A DNA stretch of 64,000 nt from Chionoecetes opilio (lineage: Eukaryota; Arthropoda; Malacostraca; Decapoda; Majidae). A program made the position numbers and the translations under genes. Location of the stretch: contig JACEEZ010023503.1 of assembly GCA_016584305.1 (NCBI GenBank), positions 72,501-136,500 on the forward strand, written 5' to 3'. Below the pieces are notes generated by a model. That model ran no database searches. It saw only the letters and a list, made by a program, of their open reading frames with translations, and was not told the DNA's origin. Below are positions 33,060 to 43,778 of this stretch, one piece after another (positions within the stretch are counted from its first letter, which is position 1; every line of letters begins with the position of its first letter).

Positions 33060-33925
33060 GCAACTCCGAAATGCCAGTGGTCGCTGGCAGTTTTAACTCA
33101 CAATTTGGTGAAAAGTTGGTCAACTTGAAAGAAAAATATGGGCTTATTCCACTGCACTTAAAACACACAAGTATAATATTAAGAACGATTTTCTGTACAT
33201 GTATATTTTATAGGTGCCTGATTCTGTAAAACATTGTATATAACCAAATAACCAAGCAGGTTATAGTTGAGGAGGCGAGATAAATGCTACTCTATGATAT
33301 TATATAGTCAATAACGAATGTTTAGAAGTTATCTATACCTAGGCAGTCATATTTTCCTGTTATTATTGTGTATCAATCAGATAGAAAGCCTGGAAGGGCA
33401 ATGAGTCGACGCGTGAAGTCGTGATGTTTTGATTCAATCTCCCCGCCACAATCTCTCCCCCAACCACTCCCCGCCGCGGCGTGTCGCCTCCGCAATTATA
33501 ACCTACATTGTCGCAGCAACAAGCCGATTTCGGCATTCTTTATTCTTCGTTTTTCCAAGGCATTGCTTATTGTATTTTGACAAGCGTTTGCCAGATGCAG
33601 CAGTACTGTCTTAGAAAACAGTGTGAACATCGCCCAAATTTTACATGCCACAATATACATGTAAAAAATATATTAAGCTTTGCTACTCGAGGCGAGTAAT
33701 TTGCATTAAATTGCTATTATAGAACGTTCCATCGTAATGCATGTCATCCATATAATTAGTAGAACAACAGAAGAACTATATTTTTTGGTATTCAGATGCG
33801 GTGCATCAATGTTTATCGCGAAATTAATTTATGAAAAATATTAGTCGCGGAGCCAAAACACAGTAGACCAACCTTTGAGTTAAAACTGCCAGCGAACACT
33901 GGCATTTCTCGAGTTTCAGATCATT
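33060..33925. mobile_element. TIR element with AAATGCCAGTG ends
   Basis: The left GAAATGCCAGTGGTCGCTGG plus CAGTTTTAACTCA is matched in inverted orientation at 33876-33915 (TGAGTTAAAACTGCCAGCG then AACACTGGCATTTC). The interior holds a segment (33345-33470, GATAGAAAGCCTGGAAGG, GCAATGAGTCGACGCGTGAA) shared in reverse with 45890-45990. Just outside the left end, CAGTAAACCC-like sequence resembles a pogo terminus. Confidence 0.65.
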
Positions 33926-34205
33926 GGAATTGAGGCAAAGGGGGTGAAAGTCTGACCCAGAAATTTGCATATTGAAGGTGCGTTTTGCCTATTTTCTAAC
34001 ATTGCCATTAACCACTTCACTCAATTTTCGGATCACTAGCATTGCTGAGGTGAGTGTCACAGCCTCGGGCCGTCTGCTGGGTTCAAATCATAACCCAGGG
34101 CATAGTATTGCAGGAACTACCACGTGTAGCCCTGCGCCTGCCAGATTCTTGTCGCTTCCTTATGCTCCATTTGCCTTTTTCATATCCAGCTTATTCCTGA
34201 ATGGT

Positions 34206-34244
<39 letters not shown>

Positions 34245-35070
34245 ATAAAAAAATGCTCATTTGTATTCTCTTAATGCAGTGGGTGGTTAGAGGGAGAGGG
34301 AGAAAAAGACTCCACTCTTACTCACGTGATTGGTGCGGAGCCTTTAAACATCACATCGCTGGCCTCCAAGAACAATCACACGCATGGCTGACGCTGCCGT
34401 ATCTTAGGACACCCACAATCGGATTATGGCTGCCGTATCTTTGACCGCGGTCTCTATGGGTACGGACCCGTATCTCTAGCTGCGGCGCTTTAATATACCT
34501 CTTACATTACCCACCTAACCTAAATCTATCCTAACCAAACCTAAACGTAATTTAACCTAGCTATTAGTATACAAAAATAAGTTACATATTTGGTTTCCGC
34601 AAGTGAATAACTATTGCACTGACATTGTATTGCATTGACAGATATTGTACGGAGTGGAAAATAAAAGAAAAAGAGTAAGTTGCAAGGCCTGTGGAGCCCG
34701 CCAACTGCTGTGGAATATTATAACAAACACGACTGCCAATGCCAGATTCATTCAGAACAAAACTACCTATTCAGGAAAACTCATTTTCGTTTTCGAAATA
34801 GGTGAACGCCCACTACCGGAATGTTACCATTATATATAACAATAACTAATAAACTACTATTTTTGGTAAATTTCCAGATGAACACTAAACTTTCATTGGT
34901 GGACAAAACAATTTTTTTTCTGGTGAGTTTTGGTGTTTTGAATTAGTAATCTCCTAACCGTTTCTGTGGCAAATCAAATTTTTTTTTTGCAAAAATGACC
35001 AAAAAAATAAAATAAATTTAACCTAACCGAACCTGTAGGGTTCGGTTAGATTAAAGATTAGAAGATTAGA
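33926..35070. other. Repeat scraps: LINE 3' end, GA run, foldback-MITE pieces
   Basis: 34105-34160 matches the LINE 3' UTR motif GGAACTACCACGTGTAG. 34221-34243 is a GA run. 34495-34570 and 35015-35050 carry CCTAA-type units. 34890-35000 shares CTCCTAACCGTTTCTGTGGC and TTTTGGTGTTTTGAATTA with the foldback MITE at 4293. No gene. Confidence 0.5.
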
Positions 35071-35071
35071 T

Positions 35072-37011
35072 ACGGTGATGATTCGGCCACTTTTTTCAAA
35101 AATATTTATAGAAAAAAAAGTTTAGGAAGCAGTGTAATTTTGTTTATCTCAAAATGCTCCCTCATCATTTGGCTCTTTAGCCTGGTGATAGCAGACCCGT
35201 AGCTGTTTTCAATTTTTACCAGTGAATGACGAAACAAGTTTCTTAATGGTCCGAACCATCCTTACCCGTGGTGATGGTCCGGCCAGATGGGTGGGATGGT
35301 ACGGACTCATGTATTACTCGGCAAAATCTTAAGATAATGTGAGCTGGATTGGCTAATAAACATGAAATTATCAGTTCAAAATTTTTTTTATTATACTAGA
35401 GTACACAAAAATAGCCTCTATATTTTGTAGAAAAATAAAATATATAATGAGACCAAATTTATCCAGAATTATGGACAATTGGAGTAGAACTTTGTTGTCC
35501 TGAAAGTACCTCGTGTTAGCCACAAAATGTTGTAGTACAGAAAGAAAATGATTGCTTGTCATCCAGCCACTAGGATGAACAAGACCTTTGCATGCTGATG
35601 GAACACCTTTCAACATACGTGCCTCATCAAACCTTACTCTAGGGAATATGAAGCATGGAGGCAGGGCATTACCATTGGCACATATGATCCCTACCATTGT
35701 AACCAACAACTCTCCACGCTCTCGTGATGTCACCTGCCCAACTTGGTGAGCTCCCTTCTGTGCAATAACCTTAGGGAGCCTCTGAACGGTTGTACATTCA
35801 GTTTCGTCTAGATTGTAGATGCTTGACTCTGTCAGGTTGTATCGCAGTAAGATATCCTCTAGCTTCGACTGAAAGACACCAAGGTTTGTTTTATTAAAGC
35901 TAGTCATTCTAGCCAGACTTGTGGCTTCAGGGCTTCTAAGAGAGAGCTTGCTATTCCTCTCCATGAAACCAGTGAGCCAGTCTCTCCCTGCTGACTTATC
36001 CCTTTTCCATGATTCAGGCACATCAATGTTGTTAGCAACTGCATATTCATAGGCAAGCCGCCTTGTTATCTTGGTGGTTAAACCATGAATTATGTTAGAG
36101 CAATGCATTAGATATATAATCAGCCCCTTCGTCTTCCATATTTTGTGTGAGGACTTGCCGTACTGCGTTGGTTTTCTTTCTTGTCCCTTGACAAATAGTC
36201 GTGAAGTGTGCTTCTTGGAACCCCATATTTTTCAGCAGCTTTCCTCATAGAGCTTCCACTTAACCTTTACTTCAGTAAAAGCAGACTGCAGAGCAGCTTC
36301 ATCTCTCTCCCTGTTCATTTTTTTCTTATATTTCCTCCCCATGATGGCTGGTGGGTGTCTGAAACAAAGGAAACAAGTTGTTTTAAATGTAGAATCATTA
36401 ATATGTTATACTCAAATTAGAAATTAACGTGATATTATTAATAATATTTAATATCTAAAGACACTATACTGTACTACAAAACACATTTAAACATAAAAAT
36501 AATAAATATGTACTCCCAGGTTAATAATAACCCTTCTGTTTCACTTAAGTGTTCATAACATACATGCTTCAAAAAATAATTTCATGATGTAATTGCTTAG
36601 TGATGGTTCGGACAATGACGAACCATCCCCCTCATCAAATGTCTGAATCATCCCAACACTATAAAACATATAGATGGCTACACTCGACTTCCAAACACGA
36701 GGTATAAGCATTCGTATTTTACGGTAATATCTTCGTTAAGCATCACTGTTTCACCATAATAATACACAATCTGATACTTGTCATATTCATGGAGGTATAG
36801 CTTACGACACACATGCAAAATATAACATAGAGGGTGCAAAAAAACATAAAAACTTACCTGCATCAAAAAGTATGGCGCCGGCGGCTTTGTTGTCCCGCGT
36901 GGTCCCGGTAAACAAAGTCTGGCATTTTCACGCCAGATCTCGCGGCGCTAGGTCCCATACATTTTTCAGGAAATGCAATGTCCGGACCATCTAACCGTCC
37001 GAATCACCACC
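35072..37011 (-). mobile_element. Dead pogo/Tigger-type element
   Basis: Inverted ends CGGTGATGATTCGG (35072) and CCGAATCACCACCG (ending 37011), with subterminal GGTTCGGAC/GTCCGAACC motifs near both ends. It encloses a minus-strand pogo-family transposase remnant. About 1.94 kb. Confidence 0.75.
35371..36343 (-). pseudogene. Pogo/Tigger-family transposase, broken and truncated
   Basis: The start is probably the ATG at 36343 (MGRKYKKKMNRERDEAAL). A frameshift follows within the N-terminal helix-turn-helix (SMRKAAEKYGVPRSTLHDYL is read in another frame), and another lies before the long open frame at 36108-35371. That frame shows the CENP-B-type DNA-binding segment (RRLAYEYAVANNIDVPESWK, GRDWLTGFMERN), then the DDE domain with the first catalytic Asp (YNLDETECTTVQRLPKV), GELLVTMVGIICANGNALPP and GWMTSNHFLSVLQHFV. 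It dissolves at the region of the second Asp (VLLQLSIILDKFG, without the usual N-H-x-S-H) and stops. Inactive for cut-and-paste on its own. Confidence 0.85.
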
Positions 37012-37056
37012 GCTCTCCCCTACTTAACTTAACCTTTACCTAACTTGTAATAATAA

Positions 37057-37059
37057 ATA

Positions 37060-37106
<47 letters not shown>
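37057..37106. repeat. Poly(A) tract
   Basis: Almost 50 consecutive A residues in a foldback-MITE context (followed by TTGCGACAGAAACGGC). The length is prone to assembly or sequencing slippage. Confidence 0.9.
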
Positions 37107-37109
<3 letters not shown>

Positions 37110-37126
37110 CGACAGAAACGGCTACC

Positions 37127-37610
37127 GTAGATAACACTAAAGTCGCCAGGACAACGTTTCTTTTTTTATTTACAGACGTCTGGTGGCGTTAACACTTACA
37201 TTTCTACATCCATGATTTCAGGAAAGTTAGGAGAGGCTATCTGGAGGCTGTGTCATTTTGTGTTTTCATCTGTCATATTATGGCTATTAATGAACAAATT
37301 ACAAAAACAAAACCAAGTGGCGACCTTGGTAACGGGCTACACTAAGATCGCCAGCTAGTGTTTATGTTCTGAGTGTCCTCCCGCCGTCGTCGTCGCGCGA
37401 AAAAAAGTAGTGAAATTTGAAACCGTAACTATATACTTGCAGATACAAAGCATAAAACAACGCTGAAACAGGGTAGATTATACAGTCATGATATAAACTA
37501 CTGTGTATCATCTTCAGTGGCACATACACATCAGTAGTGATATGCTATAATTCGTAATATATGGCGGCTGGCGACATTAGGGCAGGTGGCGACTATTGTT
37601 ATCTACGGTA
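37127..37610. mobile_element. TA-flanked MITE with CCGTAGATAACA ends
   Basis: The left end CCGTAGATAACACTAAAGTC and right end GACTATTGTTATCTACGG are inverted. TA lies on both sides. The uninterrupted related sequence at 4540-4560 (ACGGTTAGCAGATTCATTC) versus ACGGCTA...TAGCAGATTAATTC here suggests insertion at a TA, a Tc1/mariner-type target. A diverged, one-ended copy in the opposite orientation lies at 45170-45605. Confidence 0.8.
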
Positions 37611-37689
37611 GCAGATTAATTCAAAACACATCAAAACTCACCAGATAAAATAGTTTCGTCCACCAAAGAGAAGTCGGTGTTCATCTAGA

Positions 37690-38557
37690 ATAATACTCCA
37701 ATAACTGATAAACTGCTCTTTTTAATCATAGTCTACTTCAACTTACGAAGGGCAACAGGTCATCTTACCTTCCTTTACTGAGAACTGAGACCACGAGTGT
37801 TTCCTTCCACCACGCATCTGCTTCATGGATTCCTATTTAATATTCCACTCACACAAAGGCAATCATACACACACTGATTTTCAACACATATTTCTTTTCT
37901 TACTATCTCTTCCTCCTCTTTCCCTCCTCCTCCATTCCTCAATTGTTCCTCTACCACCACTTCCACCACTGTGTCCTTGCATCGTATCCGTTCCCTGTGT
38001 CTGCTAGTGTAAGCCACGGGTTTTCCTTGCATTGGTAACAGGGAAATAAGCCTCGTATTGATCATTTTGTTCTCTTGGCGTTTGAATTTGGAATGGTTTT
38101 TTCAAGACACTGTCACTGGCAGACGCACTCACACACTGCAGGGATCATCATCATGGCTATAAATGTTTACCTCCTATCATGTTTGTATATATGCTATCTA
38201 TCATCTGCATGTTTTTAGGGTATTAAAAAAAGGTAGATATTGTTTAGCAATATATTTGATCAAAAGATAATATGGACATTTATTGCAACGCCTCGGCCGC
38301 GCACACAGACAGAGGCAGAGGGCGGGAGGACGGCCGGGCATAGGAACTTTTTTATATTTTTTATATATATATAATATAGTATATATATAATTTTTACAGA
38401 ACAGGACTGGTCAAGGAATTTTTTATTTTATTTTATTACATAACTATACATGTGTGTCTTGTTTAGGTTTGTTTATACTTTAACATGCTTTACCGTAGTG
38501 TTGTTTACCGTGCACACCACCACCTTAAACAGGTCATATCTATGTAATACAAGGATA
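37690..38557. other. Intergenic, nothing recognised
   Basis: Pyrimidine-rich patch at 37900-37970 and AT-rich sequence with a TATATA run near 38360-38395. No gene supported. Confidence 0.4.
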
Positions 38558-38694
38558 TTAACCCCTTGAGACCCAGAACGTAATTTCCATTGTAATTTGA
38601 GTGCCATTAGACGATTTTTAGTGACTTTAAGCAATGCTTTATAACTATGATCGTCGACCTGTTTAGTATCCTTGTCCACTAACTCATTTGGTAT
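38558..38694. mobile_element. TTAA MITE, copy 5, truncated
   Basis: Begins TTAACCCCTTGAGACCCAG and follows the family to CTAACTCATTTGGTAT, where it stops at a TGTTACG sequence typical of an LTR start. The missing half is not found downstream. Confidence 0.75.
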
Positions 38695-39007
38695 TGTTAC
38701 GAAGGCAGGCTGTGCGCCTTCATCAGGGTGACGTCATTCGCGCCGCTGGATTCCTATTGGTTCCGGCATGGTGGCCACTGAACGGGGATTGGCTGGCTGG
38801 TGCGCCTGCCGGGACAAAGGAAGGGGACAGAAGGGTGCCGCGCGTCACCCCGGGCAGTCGGGTGAGAGACATTTCTAGGGGAAGAGTTCGCGCGCGGGCT
38901 GCCGGCTGTGAAAGTCGCCGACGAAGGGAAACGGCGGGGCCAGTGGAGAGACCCCAGCTAACCATCATCGGCGGGCCGACGTAGGCCGTAGAGCGGCGAA
39001 CGGACGC
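38695..39007. mobile_element. Possible LTR fragment (starts TGTTACGAAGG)
   Basis: GC-rich block beginning TGTTACG, the same start as the solo LTR at 40351, and breaking a MITE at its left edge. No matching CA end or target duplication is seen, so it may be a truncated LTR or an unrelated GC-rich sequence. Confidence 0.35.
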
Positions 39008-39199
39008 ACTCGAGACGCACGTCTTTCAAGGTCACACAAGCAGGAAGTGACGTCACGTTGGCAAGACGGACGTAGCAATTACGTAGAGTCTGATTGCGGG
39101 GTTCAGACTACACGTAATTGCTACCTCCGTTTTGCCAGCGTGACGTCATCTTGACGTCACTTCCTGCTTGTGTGAACTTGAAAGACGTGCGTCTCGAGG
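39008..39199. mobile_element. Head-to-head Harbinger-like ends (palindrome)
   Basis: Two inverted arms of about 90 bp. GAGACGCACGTCTTTCAAGG, GCAGGAAGTGACGTCACG and GACGGACGTAGCAATTACGT on the left are mirrored on the right. The left arm is the end of a partial copy; the right arm is the start of the element at 39097. Confidence 0.75.
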
Positions 39200-39939
39200 C
39201 AAAAGAATTGGAGCCTCCAGATCTTTTGGCGGGCTGCGTGAGCGGTGGTGCCACAATCTATAGAACATTATACGTAACTAAGTTTTGCAATATCAAAATA
39301 ATGCTGTTTCCAAGGTCTGATTTAAAATATATTTATTATCAGTGATTCTGGAAGATAATATTAGTAATGGAAGACATACATGATGTGAAAATATTGTGTT
39401 CCGCTGCTTGAAGGCGGAACAGCAGCACCGCTGCTTGAATATAAGCTCCACCAACACCACTACCGGTACCTGTGTATTTTAATGCGTTATTTCTCGTGTT
39501 CTCTAGTTCTAACCCTCTCACGTGCCCCTCTAGTAGCTACTATATACCATCCTTCCTACAGCATCACGCTACGCCACCAACACCCTCTACAGGCCGTGTA
39601 ATAGGTAGTAATTATTAGTGACTTGAAAAATACCGCCATGACTGCGATATGTGGCAACACTTGTGGACCCTGCTATACAGATTCCACTTGTAACCTTTGC
39701 AATAGCCTGTTGTCAGGGGATTGTAGCGCTATATAGGTAGGCCAGGGAGTGAAGGGGGATATAGTGAAGGGAGTAATAGGTGTGTCATGGGGTACAAAAG
39801 GGAGGAAGTAAGGAAAGCAAGGCGGTTTTATACTGTAATTTTTTCTGATATGAGCGAGCGGGAGTGATCGACCAGTGAGACGAGGTAACGTCACGATAAC
39901 AAGACGGACGTAGCAAATACGTGGTGTGAACCGGGCCTC
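39097..39939. mobile_element. Harbinger-like nonautonomous element, copy 1
   Basis: Ends GGGGTTCAGACTACACGTAA and, inverted, TACGTGGTGTGAACCGGGCC. The complement starts GGCCCGGTTCACACC, typical of PIF/Harbinger MITEs. The interior (GCGGGCTGCGTGAGCGGTGG, TATATAGGTAGGCCAGGGAG) recurs in reverse at 59521-60213. Only broken small frames. Confidence 0.7.
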
Positions 39940-39988
39940 AGTGAACCCCGCATCAGTCTCTCACTCCCGTAATTAATTAACGATCAAA

Positions 39989-40230
39989 ATGCCGCCATCA
40001 TATACTCAGACATATAGAAAGAGCTGGGAATCCTTTCCAGAGCTAAAAGAGTGGAAAAAGACAAGACCAAGGCTTTTTATGTGTTTTGTAAATGCGAGAT
40101 CACAGCAAAACTTAGTGACTTGAGAAGGCATACAACTTCTGTGAAACATGTTCGTGCTGCAGAACATTTTTCTAGTGCAAGACAGACACAAATACCATTC
40201 TCCGACATAATAGAGCTCATTATTTTGTAG
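39989..40230 (+). pseudogene. Frameshifted BED-like zinc-finger fragment (transposon type)
   Basis: ATG at 39989 gives MPPSYTQTYRKSWESFPELK. After a one-base frame change near 40050 the next frame reads KDKTKAFYVFCKCEITAKLS, DLRRHTTSVKHVRAAEHF and ends at TAG 40228-40230. The order W-E..P.LK, F-C-x-C and H-x5-H resembles the N-terminal zinc finger of hAT-type transposases and related host zinc-finger proteins. The rest of such a protein is absent, and a host gene exon cannot be excluded. Confidence 0.5.
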
Positions 40231-40350
40231 AATATACTGTACGTAGGTTGGTAATTGACTAGATATTCATATAATTCTCATCAGTACCTCTATAGTATGT
40301 AAATCCTAATCATGAACTGCTATTATTATTATTATTATTATTATTAATAT

Positions 40351-41005
40351 TGTTACGCCCCCGCTTCACCACACACTCCAGGTAACACTGTGAATACTGA
40401 AAGGCGTTACAGACGAAGGGTTAGGTATGCGAGTAAGAACGAACTGTATGTCACACTCGATCAAGGAGTTAATATCCACTCCTACCACAGGTGAAGTAAA
40501 CACTTGATTCCTTCCTTGGTTTACTTAGGGAGGTTCAGATACAGTGTACAAAGTACAAAAGCCGAGGCAGAGAAGGGAGGGGGGGGGGGCAGACAGTCAA
40601 ACAGTCACACACAAGATCCTGTATCACTCCTCACTACTGTCCACACTTCAGAGGCACCCGAGACGGTATAGCTGTCCAAGGGCAGATCAGGTATATTCAC
40701 GCAGACGGTAGAACTATCCAAGGGCAGCGGTACCAGGAGGAAAGGCACGGGAGGGAGGAAGGAGCGAGGCGGTGCGACTCTCTCTCAAGCCAGTGTCACG
40801 TCCTCACTGCGTGCCAGACGCAGCCAGAGGCGAAAGGTTATACGTCCTTCCCCGCTCCCCCCCTCACCCCACACGACACGCGCGGCCTCACTGTGTGGTT
40901 TCCAAGGTCGTTCGACACATACCCTTGCACACAGCTGCGCGCGACATACACTCATACACTCAGCCTTCCCCCCCAACATATCATGCAATTACGTTACACG
41001 TAACA
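40351..41005. mobile_element. Solo LTR (TGTTACG...CGTAACA)
   Basis: A 655-bp block that starts TGTTACGCCCCCGC, ends TTACACGTAACA and is flanked by ATAT on both sides (40347-40350 and 41006-41009). TG...CA ends plus a 4-bp duplication indicate a solo LTR, probably Gypsy-type. The polypurine/GC-rich interior has no coding capacity. Confidence 0.65.
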
Positions 41006-41009
41006 ATAT

Positions 41010-41450
41010 TATCATTATTGTAGCAGCAACAGAAGCAGTAGTATTATCAATATACTGTAAAAGTAATAATGCTATAATTAATACTATTATAATAATCATT
41101 ATCTAGCTACTATTACTATAATTGATAGAGGGGAGAAGACGAAAACTTTCCTAGCGCATTTCTAGCGCATTTCATACCTCAATCGAGCTCTTTTACGTCC
41201 GCCACATTGGCAGCACTGCCGCGCCGGGAGGACATCAGCTGGGAGCTTTAAATGGCCGCCACTTCGTCTGTCTGTGCCTTCGTCTTATCGTCAAGAGTTT
41301 GCTCCACGCACGGGTCGGAGAGGCTGTCAGACGGGCCCACAGGGTAAGCAGTGTTGTCATGTAATTGTGTGAGTGGGAAAGTTATGGATAAACAGAAGGA
41401 AAGTGCTGAAATGCGCGGTGTTATAATTGGCCGACCACCAGGCATTGTTT
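41010..41450. other. Possible 5' region of zinc-finger copy 1
   Basis: Contains ATGGCCGCC at 41252 and a good donor-like GGTAAGCAG at 41342-41350. Splicing of that segment to the acceptor at 43633 meets a stop soon after the junction, so at most it is a 5' UTR exon. Nothing else recognised. Confidence 0.3.
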
Positions 41451-41677
41451 ATGGAACTGTCAAAGACTCCAAAGGGGGGAGGAGGCCTTGCCAAGTGTGG
41501 TGTGAGTGAGGCAGGACAGTGGCGGATTTAGGGGGGGGGTTGAGTAGGCCATGGCCTAGGCCCCGCCCCCGCAAGGGCCCCGCACCCCAGAGAAAAAAAT
41601 ATGTTTTCAATGAAAATCTGAATGCTGGACATTTCTTATTTGCTCGAACACTGTTACATTGCATGTACCATAATATG

Positions 41678-43004
41678 GTTATAATGGACGAGAGTTTCGC
41701 GGTCGTTTTCAGAGACACAGACTATTTTTTCTTGGCCTACAATAGGTGCTTGTTCTAATGGAGATAGTTTTATTTTGCGCAAACCCATAAAAAAAAAAGA
41801 AAAAAAAAAGAATGAAATTTAACCTAACCTTATAGGTTTTAATGAAACTTAACCTAACCTTAACCGGTTATAATGGACGAGAAGTTTCACGTTCGTTTTC
41901 AGAGACACCAACTATTTTTTCTTGGCCTAAATTAGGTGCTTGTTCTGAATGGTGCTTGTTTTATTGGTAAATTTTTACGATGGCACCAAACTTCCCTACA
42001 CAATTGGGAGCATGGTTTTTGTTTACCTTATTGTATTCTAAGAGACATTTTCTCCTTGAGCTTTCCGTCGCAAATCAATAGTTTCGGAGATATGAACATT
42101 TTAGGTGGGGGGAGGAATAAGTCTCCTTGTTTACAAAATGCCTCCCTCTTCCTCTTCTTGTGACCTGCATCGCTTTTGTTTCGGAGGCGCACCCGTGGCT
42201 ACCTTACCTAACCTTACTTAACCTAACCTTACCTAACATTACCTAACCTTTAACCTCCTAACTGGGTCCAATAATAAAAAAGTTTAATAAGATACCAAAC
42301 AAAAGCGATGCAGGTCACAAGAAGAGGAAGAGGGAGGCATTTTGTAAACAAGGAGACATATTCCTCCCCCCACCTAAAATGTTCTATATCTCCGAAACTA
42401 TTGATTTGCGACGGAAAGCTCAACGAGAAAAAGACTTAGAATACAATAAGGTAAACAAAAACCATGCTCCCAATTGTGTAGGGAAGTTTGGTGCCATCGT
42501 AAAATAATAGTTTCATTTTGCGCAAAAAAATAAAAAATAAAAAAATAAAAAAAATATTTTGTTTATTTTGTGGTTAAGGTTAGGTTAGGTTTCATTAAAA
42601 CTTTTAAGGTTAGGTTAGGTTTCATTTTTTTTTTTTTTTTTAAATTATTATTTTGTTTGTTTGTGTGTGCAAAATAAAACAAGCACCATTAGAACAAGCA
42701 CCTATTGTAGGCCAAGAAAAAATAGTTGGTGTCTCTGAAAACGAACGTGAAACTCTCGTCCATTATTACCCCTTAACCACAAAGTATACCTAATCTAACC
42801 TTATAGGTTTCATTAAAACCTAAAAGACCCAGATTCAGTGTTTTTAATAGAAACAGTACCATAAAATTCGGATATTTTTTTTTTTTTTTATGGGTTTGCG
42901 CAAAATAAAACTCACCATTAGAACAAGCACCTTTTGTAGGACAAGAAAAAATAGTCTGTGTCTCTGAAAACGACCGCGAAACTCTCGTCCATTATAACCC
43001 ATAA
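41678..43004. repeat. Concentric foldback palindromes
   Basis: Three nested inverted pairs: outer arms 41678-41803 with 42885-43004, middle arms 41869-41965 with 42674-42772, inner arms 41968-42181 with 42295-42508. The middle and outer arms are themselves related (TAATGGACGAGA, TTTTCAGAGACAC, AATAGGTGCTTGTTCT). The centre, 42200-42255, carries CCTAACCTTA-type units. Confidence 0.9.
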
Positions 43005-43086
43005 GGTGCCACAAATTAGTACCAACATAATGTAAAATATGGGTGGAAAAAGTTTCAATTAAACTAATGAAATCTGAACCACTTTT

Positions 43087-43475
43087 GGTAAAATTCTAGA
43101 GTCCTTTCCCGCCCTTATTAGTGGTTTTATTTTATCCAGACCTTCACAAATCCCTTCAGATACCTCTAAAACGTAATAATAAAGTGGGGGAGAGATTAAA
43201 AAATAAAAAATAAATGACTAACCTAACCTTGTAAAATTGTAGTCCTTTCCCACCCTTATATCTCGTTAGGGGGTTATTGGTTAGGTTGTAGTGAGGTTAG
43301 GTTAGAAAATTATTTTGTTGGGTCCAGGGCGGGGGTAATGTAGGGGGAGGGGTTTAAGGGGCATCTCTCCCTCACTTTATAATTACGTTTTAGAGGTATC
43401 TGAAGGGATCTGTGAAGGTCTGGAGAAAAAAGAAACATTAATAAGGCCGGGAAAGGACTCTATAATTTTACCCCA
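43087..43475. mobile_element. GGTAAAATTCTAGAG MITE, copy 2
   Basis: Same ends and inner arms as 5552-5951 (TAAAATTCTAGAGTCCTTTC, CAGATACCTCTAAAACGTAA, TAATTTTACCCC). Lies inside hAT-type element A. Confidence 0.75.
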
Positions 43476-43778
43476 CATTTCATTCAGGGCCCCGCACTCC
43501 CACCAGCCCAGGGCCCCACACACCATAAATCCGCCCCTGAGGCAGGAAGCAGGGTGTAGCCCCCCCAGGCAGGAGCAGAGTGTCAAGGCAGCGCGTGGCT
43601 CTCTGTGTCCTGACTGTGTCACCACTGTTGCAGGTGCTGAGGTCACAGTCCAAGCCGGCTGCTCCTCCCGGCACTGACCCGGCTCTCTCCGGCATCCCCG
43701 AGGGTTCCCGCAGGACCGGCCGTCGCGTGTGCTTGCGAGAGTATTGCAGCGGTGGAGGCTGTGGGCCCGGGCAGCAGC

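Larger units (their letters stand above)
41517..43539. mobile_element. hAT-type element A, with perfect 8-bp duplication
   Basis: Starts CAGTGGCGGATTTAGG and ends CCATAAATCCGCCCCTG (inverted). Flanked by AGGCAGGA at 41509-41516 and 43540-43547. In the paralogous segment at 47696-47715 the same flanks are joined with a single AGGCAGGA, an empty site. The interior is non-coding and filled with concentric foldback repeats and a further MITE. Confidence 0.93.

Noticed and set aside
41252..41342. First coding exon of zinc-finger copy 1 (ATGGCCGCC... to donor GTAAGC)
   Set aside because: Joining it to the acceptor at 43633 runs into a stop about 15 codons later, and copy 2 has no equivalent; at most non-coding.
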